Source of the DNA: Pseudomonas sp. FeN3W
GTDB lineage: Bacteria; Pseudomonadota; Gammaproteobacteria; Pseudomonadales; Pseudomonadaceae
DNA: 64,000 nt
Direction: 5' to 3'
NCBI GenBank assembly: GCA_030263805.2
Contig: CP136010.1
Span: 2,123,001 to 2,187,000, forward strand
Each line of letters opens with the position of its first letter. The stretch's first letter is position 1. The position numbers were made by a program, and so were the translations under genes. This document shows positions 38,378 to 46,074 of this stretch, one piece after another. The notes below the pieces were generated by a model, which saw only the letters and a program-made list of their open reading frames with translations, was not told where the DNA came from and searched no databases.

Positions 38378-38680
38378 ATGACCAAGCTCGCCTTGTTTGT
38401 TCGCCTCGAAGCCAAACCCGGCCAGGAGGCTGCGCTTGCCGACTTCCTGGCCAGCGCACTGCCACTCGCCAACGCAGAGTCCGGCACCACTGCCTGGTTC
38501 GCATTGAAGTTTGGCCCTTCGACGTTCGGTGTGTTCGATGCCTTTGCCGATGAGGCAGGTCGCCAAGCACATCTGAACGGCCAGATCGCCGCGGCCTTGA
38601 TGGCCAACGCCGCGACCTTGCTCAGTTCTCCGCCCAATATCGAGAAGGTCGAACTGCTTGCAGCCAAACTGCCTGCATGA
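38378..38680 (+). CDS. Antibiotic biosynthesis monooxygenase (ABM)-fold protein
   Basis: A 100-residue ferredoxin-like ABM-domain protein starting at 38378, the first ATG with protein-like sequence. It opens KLALFVRLEAKPGQEAALADF and continues TTAWFALKFGPSTFGVFDAF, the usual strand-helix-strand pattern. ABM proteins act as cofactor-free monooxygenases or quinone/heme-related enzymes; the substrate is unknown. It probably was the divergent neighbour of the broken LysR gene, and is separated from it by the IS21 element. Confidence 0.85.
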   Translation: MTKLALFVRLEAKPGQEAALADFLASALPLANAESGTTAWFALKFGPSTFGVFDAFADEAGRQAHLNGQIAAALMANAATLLSSPPNIEKVELLAAKLPA

Positions 38681-39325
38681 CAACCCGGCCTTGACCCAAT
38701 CAGGTCACGCTGCAGGATGGGGGTCACAAGCTCTACGCAGCGATCCCCCCCCTCGATTGCACTTGCCCAGGGAGCTACTTTCCACAGCGATGGGGGGCAA
38801 TATTGCAGCCAGAACTTCCAAGCTGCGTCAGCAAGCAGGGGCAACATCAGGGCTGGCTGTGATGTTCCGATTCGTCGGGTAGTTATCGAGAAGTACCGAC
38901 TGTTTGCAACGTGTCGGTACCGAGAGCCGTCTGGGCGAGCCAGATTTCCGGCCAATCGAAAGTCCGCAGTCCGCAAGCGCGGACCGATAGAGCGGTTTGT
39001 TGAAAATCAACGACCTAGCATCGGGCCGTGCGGGCTAGTGAGGGTTTCTGGGGGTTCGTACGTAACGATTCGAACTCCTGCGGGGGCTCGGAGCCGGGGG
39101 ATTTGAATCCAAAGACAAAAATACCCAGCTCAAATCAGCGTTTCAGGCACTTGGTCTCTGAAAACTGATTTGTAGGATTTCACTCTTAAGCAATATAGGA
39201 ACCTTGAGCCTTCCGTCAAGAGCGCAACCAAAACGATTTCCAGTTTAAAGGCGCCGCGCGGTGCGGGAAGGATGTTCTGGGTTCAAATCCTCGATAGGGA
39301 TTTGAACCGGCAGCTTGTTGGGGGC
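38681..39325. other. Non-coding stretch with a tRNA-like inverted repeat
   Basis: No gene is supported. At 39280-39308 an 11-bp perfect inverted repeat (GGTTCAAATCC / GGATTTGAACC, 7-base loop) is built of two T-arm-like sequences, yet no tRNA fold is present. A third similar string, GATTTGAATCC, lies near 39099. Confidence 0.45.
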
Positions 39326-39829
39326 TCAGTTGACCGAGGTGGCGGCCGAATTTAATCGTGCGTTTTCCTGCGTGGCTTCATTCAGCAGCTTATCCCACGA
39401 GTCAGGTGGATGTCCGCTTGCGAGCATTTTTCGAAACACCTTGTAGGCGTCATCGCTGCTCTCATAGGCACGCTTGGTGTCTTCGTCATTAACCCACGCC
39501 AAGATGATTACCTTGCTTGGGCCGTGGTACCGGAAGAACAGCCGATACTGCTGAAAAAACTTGGCACGGAACCAGTGCTTATGTTCCTCGCCCAATGTGC
39601 CACCTTGGCGGTATTCGGGCTTGCTCGGGTCTTGTGGGATAACGTCAAAAGCCAGCTTGGTGATGGCTGCCAGCCGCTTGGCTGCATTATTCTTGCGATA
39701 ACCCACGGGGTCTTTTTGTTTTGAGAGCTCAACTTGCTGAATGAGGGTTTCGAGCTGATCCAGAAACAAGGGGTGCGCAAATACTGTCCAGCCATGAGCA
39801 ACCAGTGGCTTACCTTGGTCTTGGCTCAT
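39326..39829 (-). CDS. yhaV: YhaV-type toxin, ribonuclease of a type II toxin-antitoxin pair
   Basis: A 167-residue RelE-superfamily toxin. It opens VAHGWTVFAHPLFLDQLETL, with NNAAKRLAAITKLAFDVIP in the middle and the conserved end FFRYHGPSKVIILAWVNDED, TKRAYESSDDAYKVFRKML. YhaV cleaves mRNA on the ribosome and is neutralised by PrlF. It overlaps the antitoxin stop by 4 bp (ATGA). Full length with no visible defect. Confidence 0.9.
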   Translation of the reverse strand: MSQDQGKPLVAHGWTVFAHPLFLDQLETLIQQVELSKQKDPVGYRKNNAAKRLAAITKLAFDVIPQDPSKPEYRQGGTLGEEHKHWFRAKFFQQYRLFFRYHGPSKVIILAWVNDEDTKRAYESSDDAYKVFRKMLASGHPPDSWDKLLNEATQENARLNSAATSVN

Positions 39830-40152
39830 TCATCGTCTGCCGACAGCGGGGCATCCAGATCTATATCGTTGCTATCGACCAGCGAATGAATGCGTGCCAC
39901 GAGATCTGAATCTATGGCTCGCAGGTGCTGAGGGTTCGCTGCGATGTCATGTGCAAGAAAGCTGAGAAACTGGCCGATTGCCGGGTCATCCTCAGTGGGC
40001 TCAGCACGGCTCAGCACGACCTCACCGCTGGGGCGAATCGAGTAATGGATTTTGTCGCGCTTGTTTAGCTGAAGTGCGCGGCGAACCGTTTCTGGTACCG
40101 TCGTCTGATAGCGGTCGGTAAGGGTGGATTCGACTTCAAGTGCTCTGGCCAT
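39826..40152 (-). CDS. prlF: PrlF antitoxin
   Basis: A 108-residue protein with an AbrB-like swapped-hairpin DNA-binding N-terminus (VESTLTDRYQTTVPETVRRAL, KIHYSIRPSGEVVLSR) and an acidic toxin-binding tail. PrlF binds YhaV and represses its own promoter. Two palindromes lie 30-71 bp upstream. The pair is in the usual antitoxin-first order. Confidence 0.9.
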   Translation of the reverse strand: MARALEVESTLTDRYQTTVPETVRRALQLNKRDKIHYSIRPSGEVVLSRAEPTEDDPAIGQFLSFLAHDIAANPQHLRAIDSDLVARIHSLVDSNDIDLDAPLSADDE

Positions 40153-40181
40153 GACTTGCTCCGGCTCGTGTGAGTTGCTTC

Positions 40182-40223
40182 AAGGTAATGCGGATGCATT
40201 ACCTTGTCAATGCGGTTGCATTG
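40182..40223. promoter_or_regulatory. Tandem palindromic operator of prlF-yhaV
   Basis: Two palindromes share the core AATGC-GGNT-GCATT: AAGGTAATGC/GCATTACCTT at 40182-40205 (loop GGAT) and CAATGC/GCATTG at 40208-40223 (loop GGTT). Their centres are 22 bp apart, two helical turns, on the same face. They lie directly upstream of prlF. Confidence 0.6.
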
Positions 40224-40253
40224 TCTGAGCTGGGGCGATAGTCGAGCAATGGG

Positions 40254-40705
40254 CTAGCTGAATACCATGCTCCAGTTGCGGGTAACCAGCGTCTTACATG
40301 CTTCTGAGGTGCCGCCAAAACATCTCCGAGATACTGTCTGCATGTCGGCTTCAGTGATATAAGTGATGCTGTTCCCATCCTGGTCAATCAGCACACCCCC
40401 TGCGCCAATTAGCAGCGCATGACCTGCAGCCACATCGTGTGCTGAAACCGGCACAAGCGATACGCCTGCATCCCCATCACCTGCTGAGACTCGTGCCAAC
40501 CGATAGGCGATGCTGGGCATCGCCACAAAGCAACCTGGTGAGCACAATTCAGAATTGATTTCGGGCTTGTTCGTTGCCGCAGTGCTGACCATAACTCTGC
40601 TGTCTTGATTCCATTCTTTTTGGCGAGTGTCGCTTTAATGGGGCTCCCATTGCGAAGCACACACGGTGCCCCTTTTGCCCATGCGACGCAGTCGGAATCA
40701 CCAGT
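40254..40705 (-). pseudogene. Inositol monophosphatase-family protein, C-terminal relic
   Basis: The minus strand reads TGDSDCVAWAKGAPCVLRNG, then after a frame change near 40600 MVSTAATNKPEINSELCSPG, MPSIAYRLARVSAGDG and SLVPVSAHDVAAGHALLIGAGG. The last string is the second signature of the inositol monophosphatase/CysQ family. The N-terminal half, including the metal-binding site, is missing; the upstream edge abuts an IS1182 fragment. Confidence 0.7.
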
Positions 40706-41016
40706 GATTGGGTACTTCATCCTCAAAGCCCAGTCGGCAGAACCAGCGATAGGCCAGGTTTAAGTGCACCTCTTCTCACGATCGCCGTTTGGAAAGGATG
40801 CCATAGCAGTAGCCGACGACCAGCATGCGCACCATCAATTCCGGGTCAATCGAGGTGCGCCCGATGGGGCTATAGAAATCCGCCAGGTAGGCACGCAGAT
40901 CGCTGAGATCCAGGCACTGGTCGATGCTGCGTAAGAGGTGTTGGGGCGGAACGTGGTCTTCCAGATTGAACGAGTAGAACAGGCACTGCTGTCCTCCTGG
41001 TAACTGTCCCATCATG
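40704..41016 (-). pseudogene. IS1182-type transposase fragment
   Basis: The first ~105 codons match the N-terminus of the complete element's transposase at 6829 (MMGQLPGGQQ, SIDQCLDLSDLRAYLADFYS). The frame breaks near 40778, after LVVGYCYGI; the next frame continues EEVHLNLAYRWFCRLG. The orientation is opposite to the complete copy. No element ends are present on either side. Confidence 0.88.
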
Positions 41017-41462
41017 AACGGCGTCAGGCCGAAGGCAACGATGCACTGCTTTTCAACGAGCTGAGCTTCGATCCGAAGCACCTGTACTCCCGCGACCCAA
41101 GTCGGTTTTTCTGCGGGCCGTGCACGGGAACAGGATACATCGGTCAGCACTGCCCGCCAGCCGTAAATGGTGGTCTAAATTTTAAAAGCTTCCGCCGCTC
41201 GTTTGCCGTGAGACTTGAACGGTCAGGTATACCCCCTTCAACCATTGCCTATCTGCTCGGCCATGAGGGTGGTGCTCCAGAGGTCACAGCAGACCACTAC
41301 TTGGAAAAGCCGCTGAGTTTGAGATTACTGGAGCAGATGGAACGCGGCCTGACTTACAACATCCAGACCGACGAGATTCGCTGGGAGCATTTTAAAAAGC
41401 TGCTCAATAGCCAAGCGGGACGCGGAAAGCGCGGGAGGAAAAGTAAGCTGCAGCTTCACTAA
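41017..41462 (+). pseudogene. Tyrosine integrase, C-terminal fragment of a different type
   Basis: The frame is open from the edge of the IS1182 fragment: NELSFDPKHLYSRDPSRFF, then FRRSFAVRLERSGIPPSTIA, YLLGHEGG and TADHYLEKPL. It covers box II, the second His and the Tyr nucleophile region of a tyrosine recombinase, but not the N-terminal or first Arg regions. It is not close to the two flanking integrases, so it marks a third integration event. Confidence 0.7.
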
Positions 41463-41516
41463 TGCATAGAGCGGGAACGATCATCGCTTGGAGATGATTA
41501 TGAGACAGGATGAATA

Positions 41517-41545
41517 AAAGGCCGCAGCCAATCTGCGGCCTTTTT
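41517..41545 (+). terminator. Rho-independent terminator
   Basis: 11-bp stem (AAAGGCCGCAG / CTGCGGCCTTT) with the loop CCAAT and a following T-tract, 55 bp after the integrase relic. Confidence 0.8.
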
Positions 41546-42007
41546 CGTTCTGAACACAACAGGAAAGAAACCGAATTTTCACGCAACTCCGGGCATCGCT
41601 TGCGGCGACGGTTGGCACGCCCTATCGCTGAGCACAGTCCACCACGAACTTGCATCCGCTGCGACGAGAATTCCGTGACAGTCGGCTGCTGCCACACAAA
41701 TTTCAGTTGAAGCGTGGGCGCTTTGGCATCAGACCGGACACCGCTTCATAACGCCACTGTGACAGACACACGGCACGGTCACCCGGCGCATCGACACTCA
41801 CTAACTGCCGCAAGCCCTACGAGTGACACGGCGAGACTGCAGCACTCGAGTCATGTGACATGGCGGTCGTAAGACAAGTGTGCCGCAGTGATCGGGCTTA
41901 TGATTGAGGCCGGGGCGGCAGCGCCCGCGAATGGCGCAGCTCACGTCTGTGCACAATCGCCATTTCGGCCAGGCAACGCCTGGCGGCTATGATTTGACAA
42001 CAAAATT
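41546..42007. other. Non-coding stretch
   Basis: No credible gene. Contents are GC-rich and without recognised motifs, up to the hairpin array at 42008. Confidence 0.45.
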
Positions 42008-42087
42008 GCGGGGGCATACTTGAAGCAGCGAAGCGTTCCTTCAAGTATGCCCCCGCGCCCCATACTTGAAACCTTCAAGTATGGGGC
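42008..42087. repeat. Two tandem hairpins sharing CATACTTGAA arms
   Basis: Hairpin 1 (42008-42056) has a perfect 17-bp stem, GCGGGGGCATACTTGAA with its complement, and a 15-base loop. Hairpin 2 (42057-42087) has a perfect 14-bp stem, GCCCCATACTTGAA with its complement, and a 3-base loop. Both share the core CATACTTGAA/TTCAAGTATG, so four copies of the core half-site lie within 80 bp, head-to-head. No T-tract follows. The remaining 270 bp up to the HNH gene are unremarkable. Confidence 0.7.
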
Positions 42088-42357
42088 AGTTGAGCATTTT
42101 GGGCGTTTGCAGGTAAGCGAAACGAATGTGGAGCGAGACCAAGCAATAAGACCAAAATGATCAACTGCCTTCGCGAAGCGGCTGCCGTTGTTGTCAAAAA
42201 AGCTTTTTCATTTGCCGCAGGTAGATGGCTAGTTAGATTCGATGCTAGGCATGGCTGCTTTACCCTATACGGAAAACGGCAGCACCACAGTTGGCGATCC
42301 AGTTCCCCCGCTTCCACTCTCTAGCGAAGCTCGGCGTTGGCCACCTTGCTCCTGTGA

Positions 42358-43170
42358 CTATCCAGCAAGCAGGGTCGCCATTCTTTCCCGAATCTCCGGG
42401 TACTCGAGATCCCATTTCTTCATGTAAATGTGCACCGCGCGATGACAGTTCGGGCAGAGCAGTGCGAGATCCTCGAACCTGACGGCGTGCTCCGAGGAAT
42501 AGGTTGATATGGGCACCTTGTGGTGTGCCTCTATGCATTCGACGCCATAGCGCGCCGCGAAGCGTTGACGGCAGATTTCGCACTCCGAGGCGGAGCGTCC
42601 CTTCAGCTGCCCGACGATATCTCTGTTCCGTTCTGCCATGAGGTGCGTTACATACCTTAGCCCACCCTCCCGGAAGTCGGCTCCCTCTTCCGAAATGCTC
42701 GCGTCCGATTCAACGATCATTCGATTCCTGACCAGTACTACGAATCGATCGTCAATAGCCGAAACGTCGAACGCCCCTTCGTATGACCAGGAGCTCCCAG
42801 CCTCCGTAAAGAGAAGGATCGGATATCGGTACACGGGCTGATGGATCAGAACGGCGTTCGCCTTCTCGGCATGTGAAATGACGCCATCGCGGGCCTTGAA
42901 GGAATAGTGGTAGGCGGTCTTTTCATTGTCCAACCATCCATCGTCCGCGTATGCCCCCGGTCGCGCCTTCAGGATAACGGCTCGACATGCCGGTAGGCCC
43001 CCAACCCAGTTGATTCCCTGCTGCGGCGTGTTCCCGACTTTCAGGTCCTCGCCACTCCAGAAGCTGGAGCCCGCCACCTTCGAATGCTGAATGAGGTCGA
43101 AGAGATTGCGCTTCGATACGCAATCTCCGGGGGCCAGTCGAAACAGGTCCTGCGTTCCTTTCAGTTCCAT
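42358..43170 (-). CDS. HNH endonuclease, last gene of the Dcm/Z1 cluster
   Basis: A 270-residue nuclease from the ATG at 43170, chosen for its GAGAGG ribosome-binding site (a GTG lies 6 bp earlier). The N-terminal ~180 residues form a sensor-like region of unknown fold (GINWVGGLPACRAVILKA, AYHYSFKARDG). The C-terminal HNH domain has CEICRQRFA, IEAHHKVPIS and LALLCPNCHRAVH, giving both zinc pairs and the catalytic His. It probably cuts DNA for the restriction-like locus. Last in a minus-strand run. Confidence 0.85.
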   Translation of the reverse strand: MELKGTQDLFRLAPGDCVSKRNLFDLIQHSKVAGSSFWSGEDLKVGNTPQQGINWVGGLPACRAVILKARPGAYADDGWLDNEKTAYHYSFKARDGVISHAEKANAVLIHQPVYRYPILLFTEAGSSWSYEGAFDVSAIDDRFVVLVRNRMIVESDASISEEGADFREGGLRYVTHLMAERNRDIVGQLKGRSASECEICRQRFAARYGVECIEAHHKVPISTYSSEHAVRFEDLALLCPNCHRAVHIYMKKWDLEYPEIRERMATLLAG

Positions 43171-43246
43171 TGTCACCTCTCTTCTCGCCCCACAGCTCGG
43201 TCTTGGTGCAGGCCGGCAGACCCGCCGTTATTGCTCCGACCTATGT

Positions 43247-45061
43247 TCAGCCGCCGAGAATCTCCGGTATGCCCTGCTGCAGGGGCGAGTAGCCGGCATC
43301 CCTCGTCCTGGTCCAGCACTCGGGCTTCTTTGCCCACTCCGAAATCATCCTGCCGCCGGACCCGCGGTGCAGCGCTTCGTTGACCTCGACCGCCCAATGA
43401 GCAATCTGTCGCTGGAGCTGAGGGGATATCGCCTGTTCCTGCCAGACACGCCGAAAGTCGAACCGGTCTTCGGCCTTCATGGCAAGTACCGAGACCGTAT
43501 AGGCGGTGATGTTCGCCTGGAACGCCGGAAAAAGCGGTCGAATCGCCTTGTGCGCGGCCTTGAACAGAATGGCCTTGGCAATCATCCGCTTGAAGTCGTC
43601 CTGATCCGGAACCACGTTCTCGCCGGCCAGCTCCCGGTCGGCAAGCGAATCCATGAATGCCTGAAAGTTCTTCTGGCTGCCAAGGCTTACCACATGGGGT
43701 TTCTGTTCCCAGGCGAACAGATACTTGGCCAGGTCCGGCTTTGTAAGGCGACGATAGGGAGGAATGGCGGCCTGGAGCTTCCGGCGTTGTGCCGGCGTCG
43801 CCGCTTCCTTCTCGAGCATGACCTTGTAGCTGCCAGCAGATCGCTCATAGAACCATCGCCCGACGCCGTCCGGGCAGTAGGTACGCATGGAGATTCGCTC
43901 GAGTTCCCGGTGGAATGGCTTGTTCGCGGACAGATCGGACTGTCTTACGACGTTCTGGCTGTTGGCATATCGGGAGATGTTGGCAATCAGCTCCTCGTCA
44001 TCGGCCTGCCCGTCACGCAGCACGATGATCTTGGCAGGAACGCGGACATTGCTCAGGTCGATATCGGCGTTCTTCTTTTTCGCAAAGTAGATGGATGCGG
44101 TTGTCTGGCCTCCGTTGACGATCTGCATGCCCTGTAACCAGAGAATCCCAACGGATCCGTCGGACGCGCGATCCAGCTGAGCGGCGTCCGCCACGACGAC
44201 GATCCCGTTGTTGTAGGCCATGAACCGGTCCGGATAGTCCCGCAGGGTATCCCGAATTCCCTTGTTGACGCCCTTGCTGCTGACTCCCAGAAACGAACGA
44301 ACATTGGCCTCGAGTATCCGTGGGCCGTACCTGTCGTACAGGTGACGCAATGCCTCGCCCGGTATGGCCGTCAGCGCATAGTCGTACTCGTCCCCTTCCC
44401 CGCCGGGCACCCAGACGCTGGGCAGAGCCGTCCCGCACAGATCGCGGAAGTTCACCACGAGTTCGTCACGCGCCCGGCCCTGCTGCCAGTGGTTGTACAG
44501 CCGCTGCAGGTCCATGATCTCCAGCCGGACCTGTTTTCCCTCGACAGCCTGAGGCGCATAGCTTCTTGTTTTCGCAAGGGCATCGGTGATGACGAAGATC
44601 CGAATGTCGTCCAGCGACTCGAATATTCGTTCAACTTCGACCACAAGCGGATAGACGTCGTTGGTCTCGTCCAGCTCCCGCGACAGCTTTCCCGAGGCCG
44701 AGAACTTCAGAAACTGCAGTCCGAGCCTGGCGGCCCGGCCGACCTCCGCATCAGCGATCGGCTCAAGCGTTTCGGCTCCGCGGTAGAGACTTACAAACAG
44801 ATCCAGTCTATCCGGGTTGCCCCGTTCATCCGTCGTATCGGAAACCGAGTAACCGCTAACCTTTACCTTGCTGTTGCCGATCCTTGCCTCGTAGTGGCAC
44901 GACGTGGGCTCGAACGTAATGCCCTGGTCGGCCATGTGGGTCATGATGTGGGCGGAAAACACGGCCTCCGCCGGTACGGGAGCCTCGCCGGGAACGAGTT
45001 CCTTTGCGACCTCGTCCCGTATAGAGGCCTGCGTATCGAGAAGAAAGTCCAGAAGCTCCAT
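43247..45061 (-). CDS. AIPR-family (abortive infection phage resistance) protein
   Basis: A 604-residue protein. The AIPR core lies at about residues 240-400: LEANVRSFLGVSSKGVNKGI, FMAYNNGIVVVAD, LQGMQIVNGGQTTASIYFA, VPAKIIVLRDG, ISRYANSQNVVRQSDLSAN. AIPR proteins are linked to abortive infection and often accompany Z1 and MutL-like ATPases. Its ATG overlaps the stop of the upstream DUF4420 gene (TGATG). Molecular activity of AIPR is not known to me. Confidence 0.88.
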   Translation of the reverse strand: MELLDFLLDTQASIRDEVAKELVPGEAPVPAEAVFSAHIMTHMADQGITFEPTSCHYEARIGNSKVKVSGYSVSDTTDERGNPDRLDLFVSLYRGAETLEPIADAEVGRAARLGLQFLKFSASGKLSRELDETNDVYPLVVEVERIFESLDDIRIFVITDALAKTRSYAPQAVEGKQVRLEIMDLQRLYNHWQQGRARDELVVNFRDLCGTALPSVWVPGGEGDEYDYALTAIPGEALRHLYDRYGPRILEANVRSFLGVSSKGVNKGIRDTLRDYPDRFMAYNNGIVVVADAAQLDRASDGSVGILWLQGMQIVNGGQTTASIYFAKKKNADIDLSNVRVPAKIIVLRDGQADDEELIANISRYANSQNVVRQSDLSANKPFHRELERISMRTYCPDGVGRWFYERSAGSYKVMLEKEAATPAQRRKLQAAIPPYRRLTKPDLAKYLFAWEQKPHVVSLGSQKNFQAFMDSLADRELAGENVVPDQDDFKRMIAKAILFKAAHKAIRPLFPAFQANITAYTVSVLAMKAEDRFDFRRVWQEQAISPQLQRQIAHWAVEVNEALHRGSGGRMISEWAKKPECWTRTRDAGYSPLQQGIPEILGG

Positions 45062-46074
45062 CAGACTGCTCCAAGTTGGGTCAGCACCGCCGCAAGGTTG
45101 TCCTTGCCGGCCGGGACAAGACCGAGGTCGAGATCGTAGCTTGCGCGTCGCACGGCTGGCGGCACGTTGCAGGGCGTCAGGCGGGGAAAATCGCCGTTCA
45201 CGAGATGAAGCCGAACCTCGATGACGGAGAAGCGTCGGGTATAGCCTTCCGCATGCATGTCCAGATAACCGACATGGTCCAGCGCCCGCTCGAACAACCT
45301 TAGCGCTGTCGGGTCGGGGTCCAGGCGGTTGCGCAACTGCATCACAAGCTCGGGCAGCGAGGCACCAGCGTCATCCTGAGCGAACCGCAACGCACACAGA
45401 TGCAGCGGGGAACACTGGGCGTCGTCAAGCTGATCCAGTGATGCGATGCGGATTGGGAACCCCTCGGCGGCCAGGGTGGACTTGACTTCAATGGCCCCGC
45501 TTCCAAGCTGGAAGTCGTGCAGTCCGTCCAGAGGGCCCTTCCAGCCATCCACGGCCGTGAAGAGCGGCATTCCCTCGTCAAGCAGATCCCGCAACACATG
45601 GATTTCCCCAACCAGTCCCAGCTCGGCTTCGGCACCTAGCCCCTCGGTCCCCCTGCGCATGAACTCCTGCCAGCCGCGCACACGCCCGAGCAGCCGCTGA
45701 TACACGACATCCTCGGGAAGGCTTGCGAGAGAAAGGACCAGTCCACAGATGTCGGCCGCGACCGCCGCGAAAAGCTCGAGACTACCGGCGGGCTGCCGAA
45801 CAACCGAAAGCCATTGATGCGTCCCTCCCGCCTCGCCCAGTGTCGCGCGCTCCATGCGAAAGCCGCGGCCCTGAGGAAGCTGCGCACTCGGGGCAATTCT
45901 GGTCTTCGAGAAGCCAACGAGAACGGCCTCCTCGTTGCCGGGCGAATGCCGGGCGGCCCTGACGCGGCAGCTGCCAGTACCGAGAAGCTCGATCGAATGC
46001 CACCCCGGTGTCGACCGGTTGCCCGACAGCGCGCGCCAGACCGCCTCGATCTCCCTGCTAGTCGCTGCCGCCAT
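45061..46074 (-). CDS. PD-(D/E)XK motif protein, DUF4420 type
   Basis: A 337-residue protein using the ATG at 46074, which overlaps the Z1 gene by 17 bp. A central nuclease-like pattern is visible: LGLVGEIHVLRDLL, then GPLDGLHDFQLGSGAIEVKS (D...ExK). The surrounding architecture matches DUF4420 proteins found beside Z1 and AIPR genes. It may be a second nuclease or a DNA-binding remnant of one. Confidence 0.8.
   Translation of the reverse strand: MAAATSREIEAVWRALSGNRSTPGWHSIELLGTGSCRVRAARHSPGNEEAVLVGFSKTRIAPSAQLPQGRGFRMERATLGEAGGTHQWLSVVRQPAGSLELFAAVAADICGLVLSLASLPEDVVYQRLLGRVRGWQEFMRRGTEGLGAEAELGLVGEIHVLRDLLDEGMPLFTAVDGWKGPLDGLHDFQLGSGAIEVKSTLAAEGFPIRIASLDQLDDAQCSPLHLCALRFAQDDAGASLPELVMQLRNRLDPDPTALRLFERALDHVGYLDMHAEGYTRRFSVIEVRLHLVNGDFPRLTPCNVPPAVRRASYDLDLGLVPAGKDNLAAVLTQLGAV

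Noticed and set aside
39280..39308. Possible tRNA gene
   Set aside because: Only T-arm-like strings are present; no acceptor, anticodon or D arm can be folded around them.
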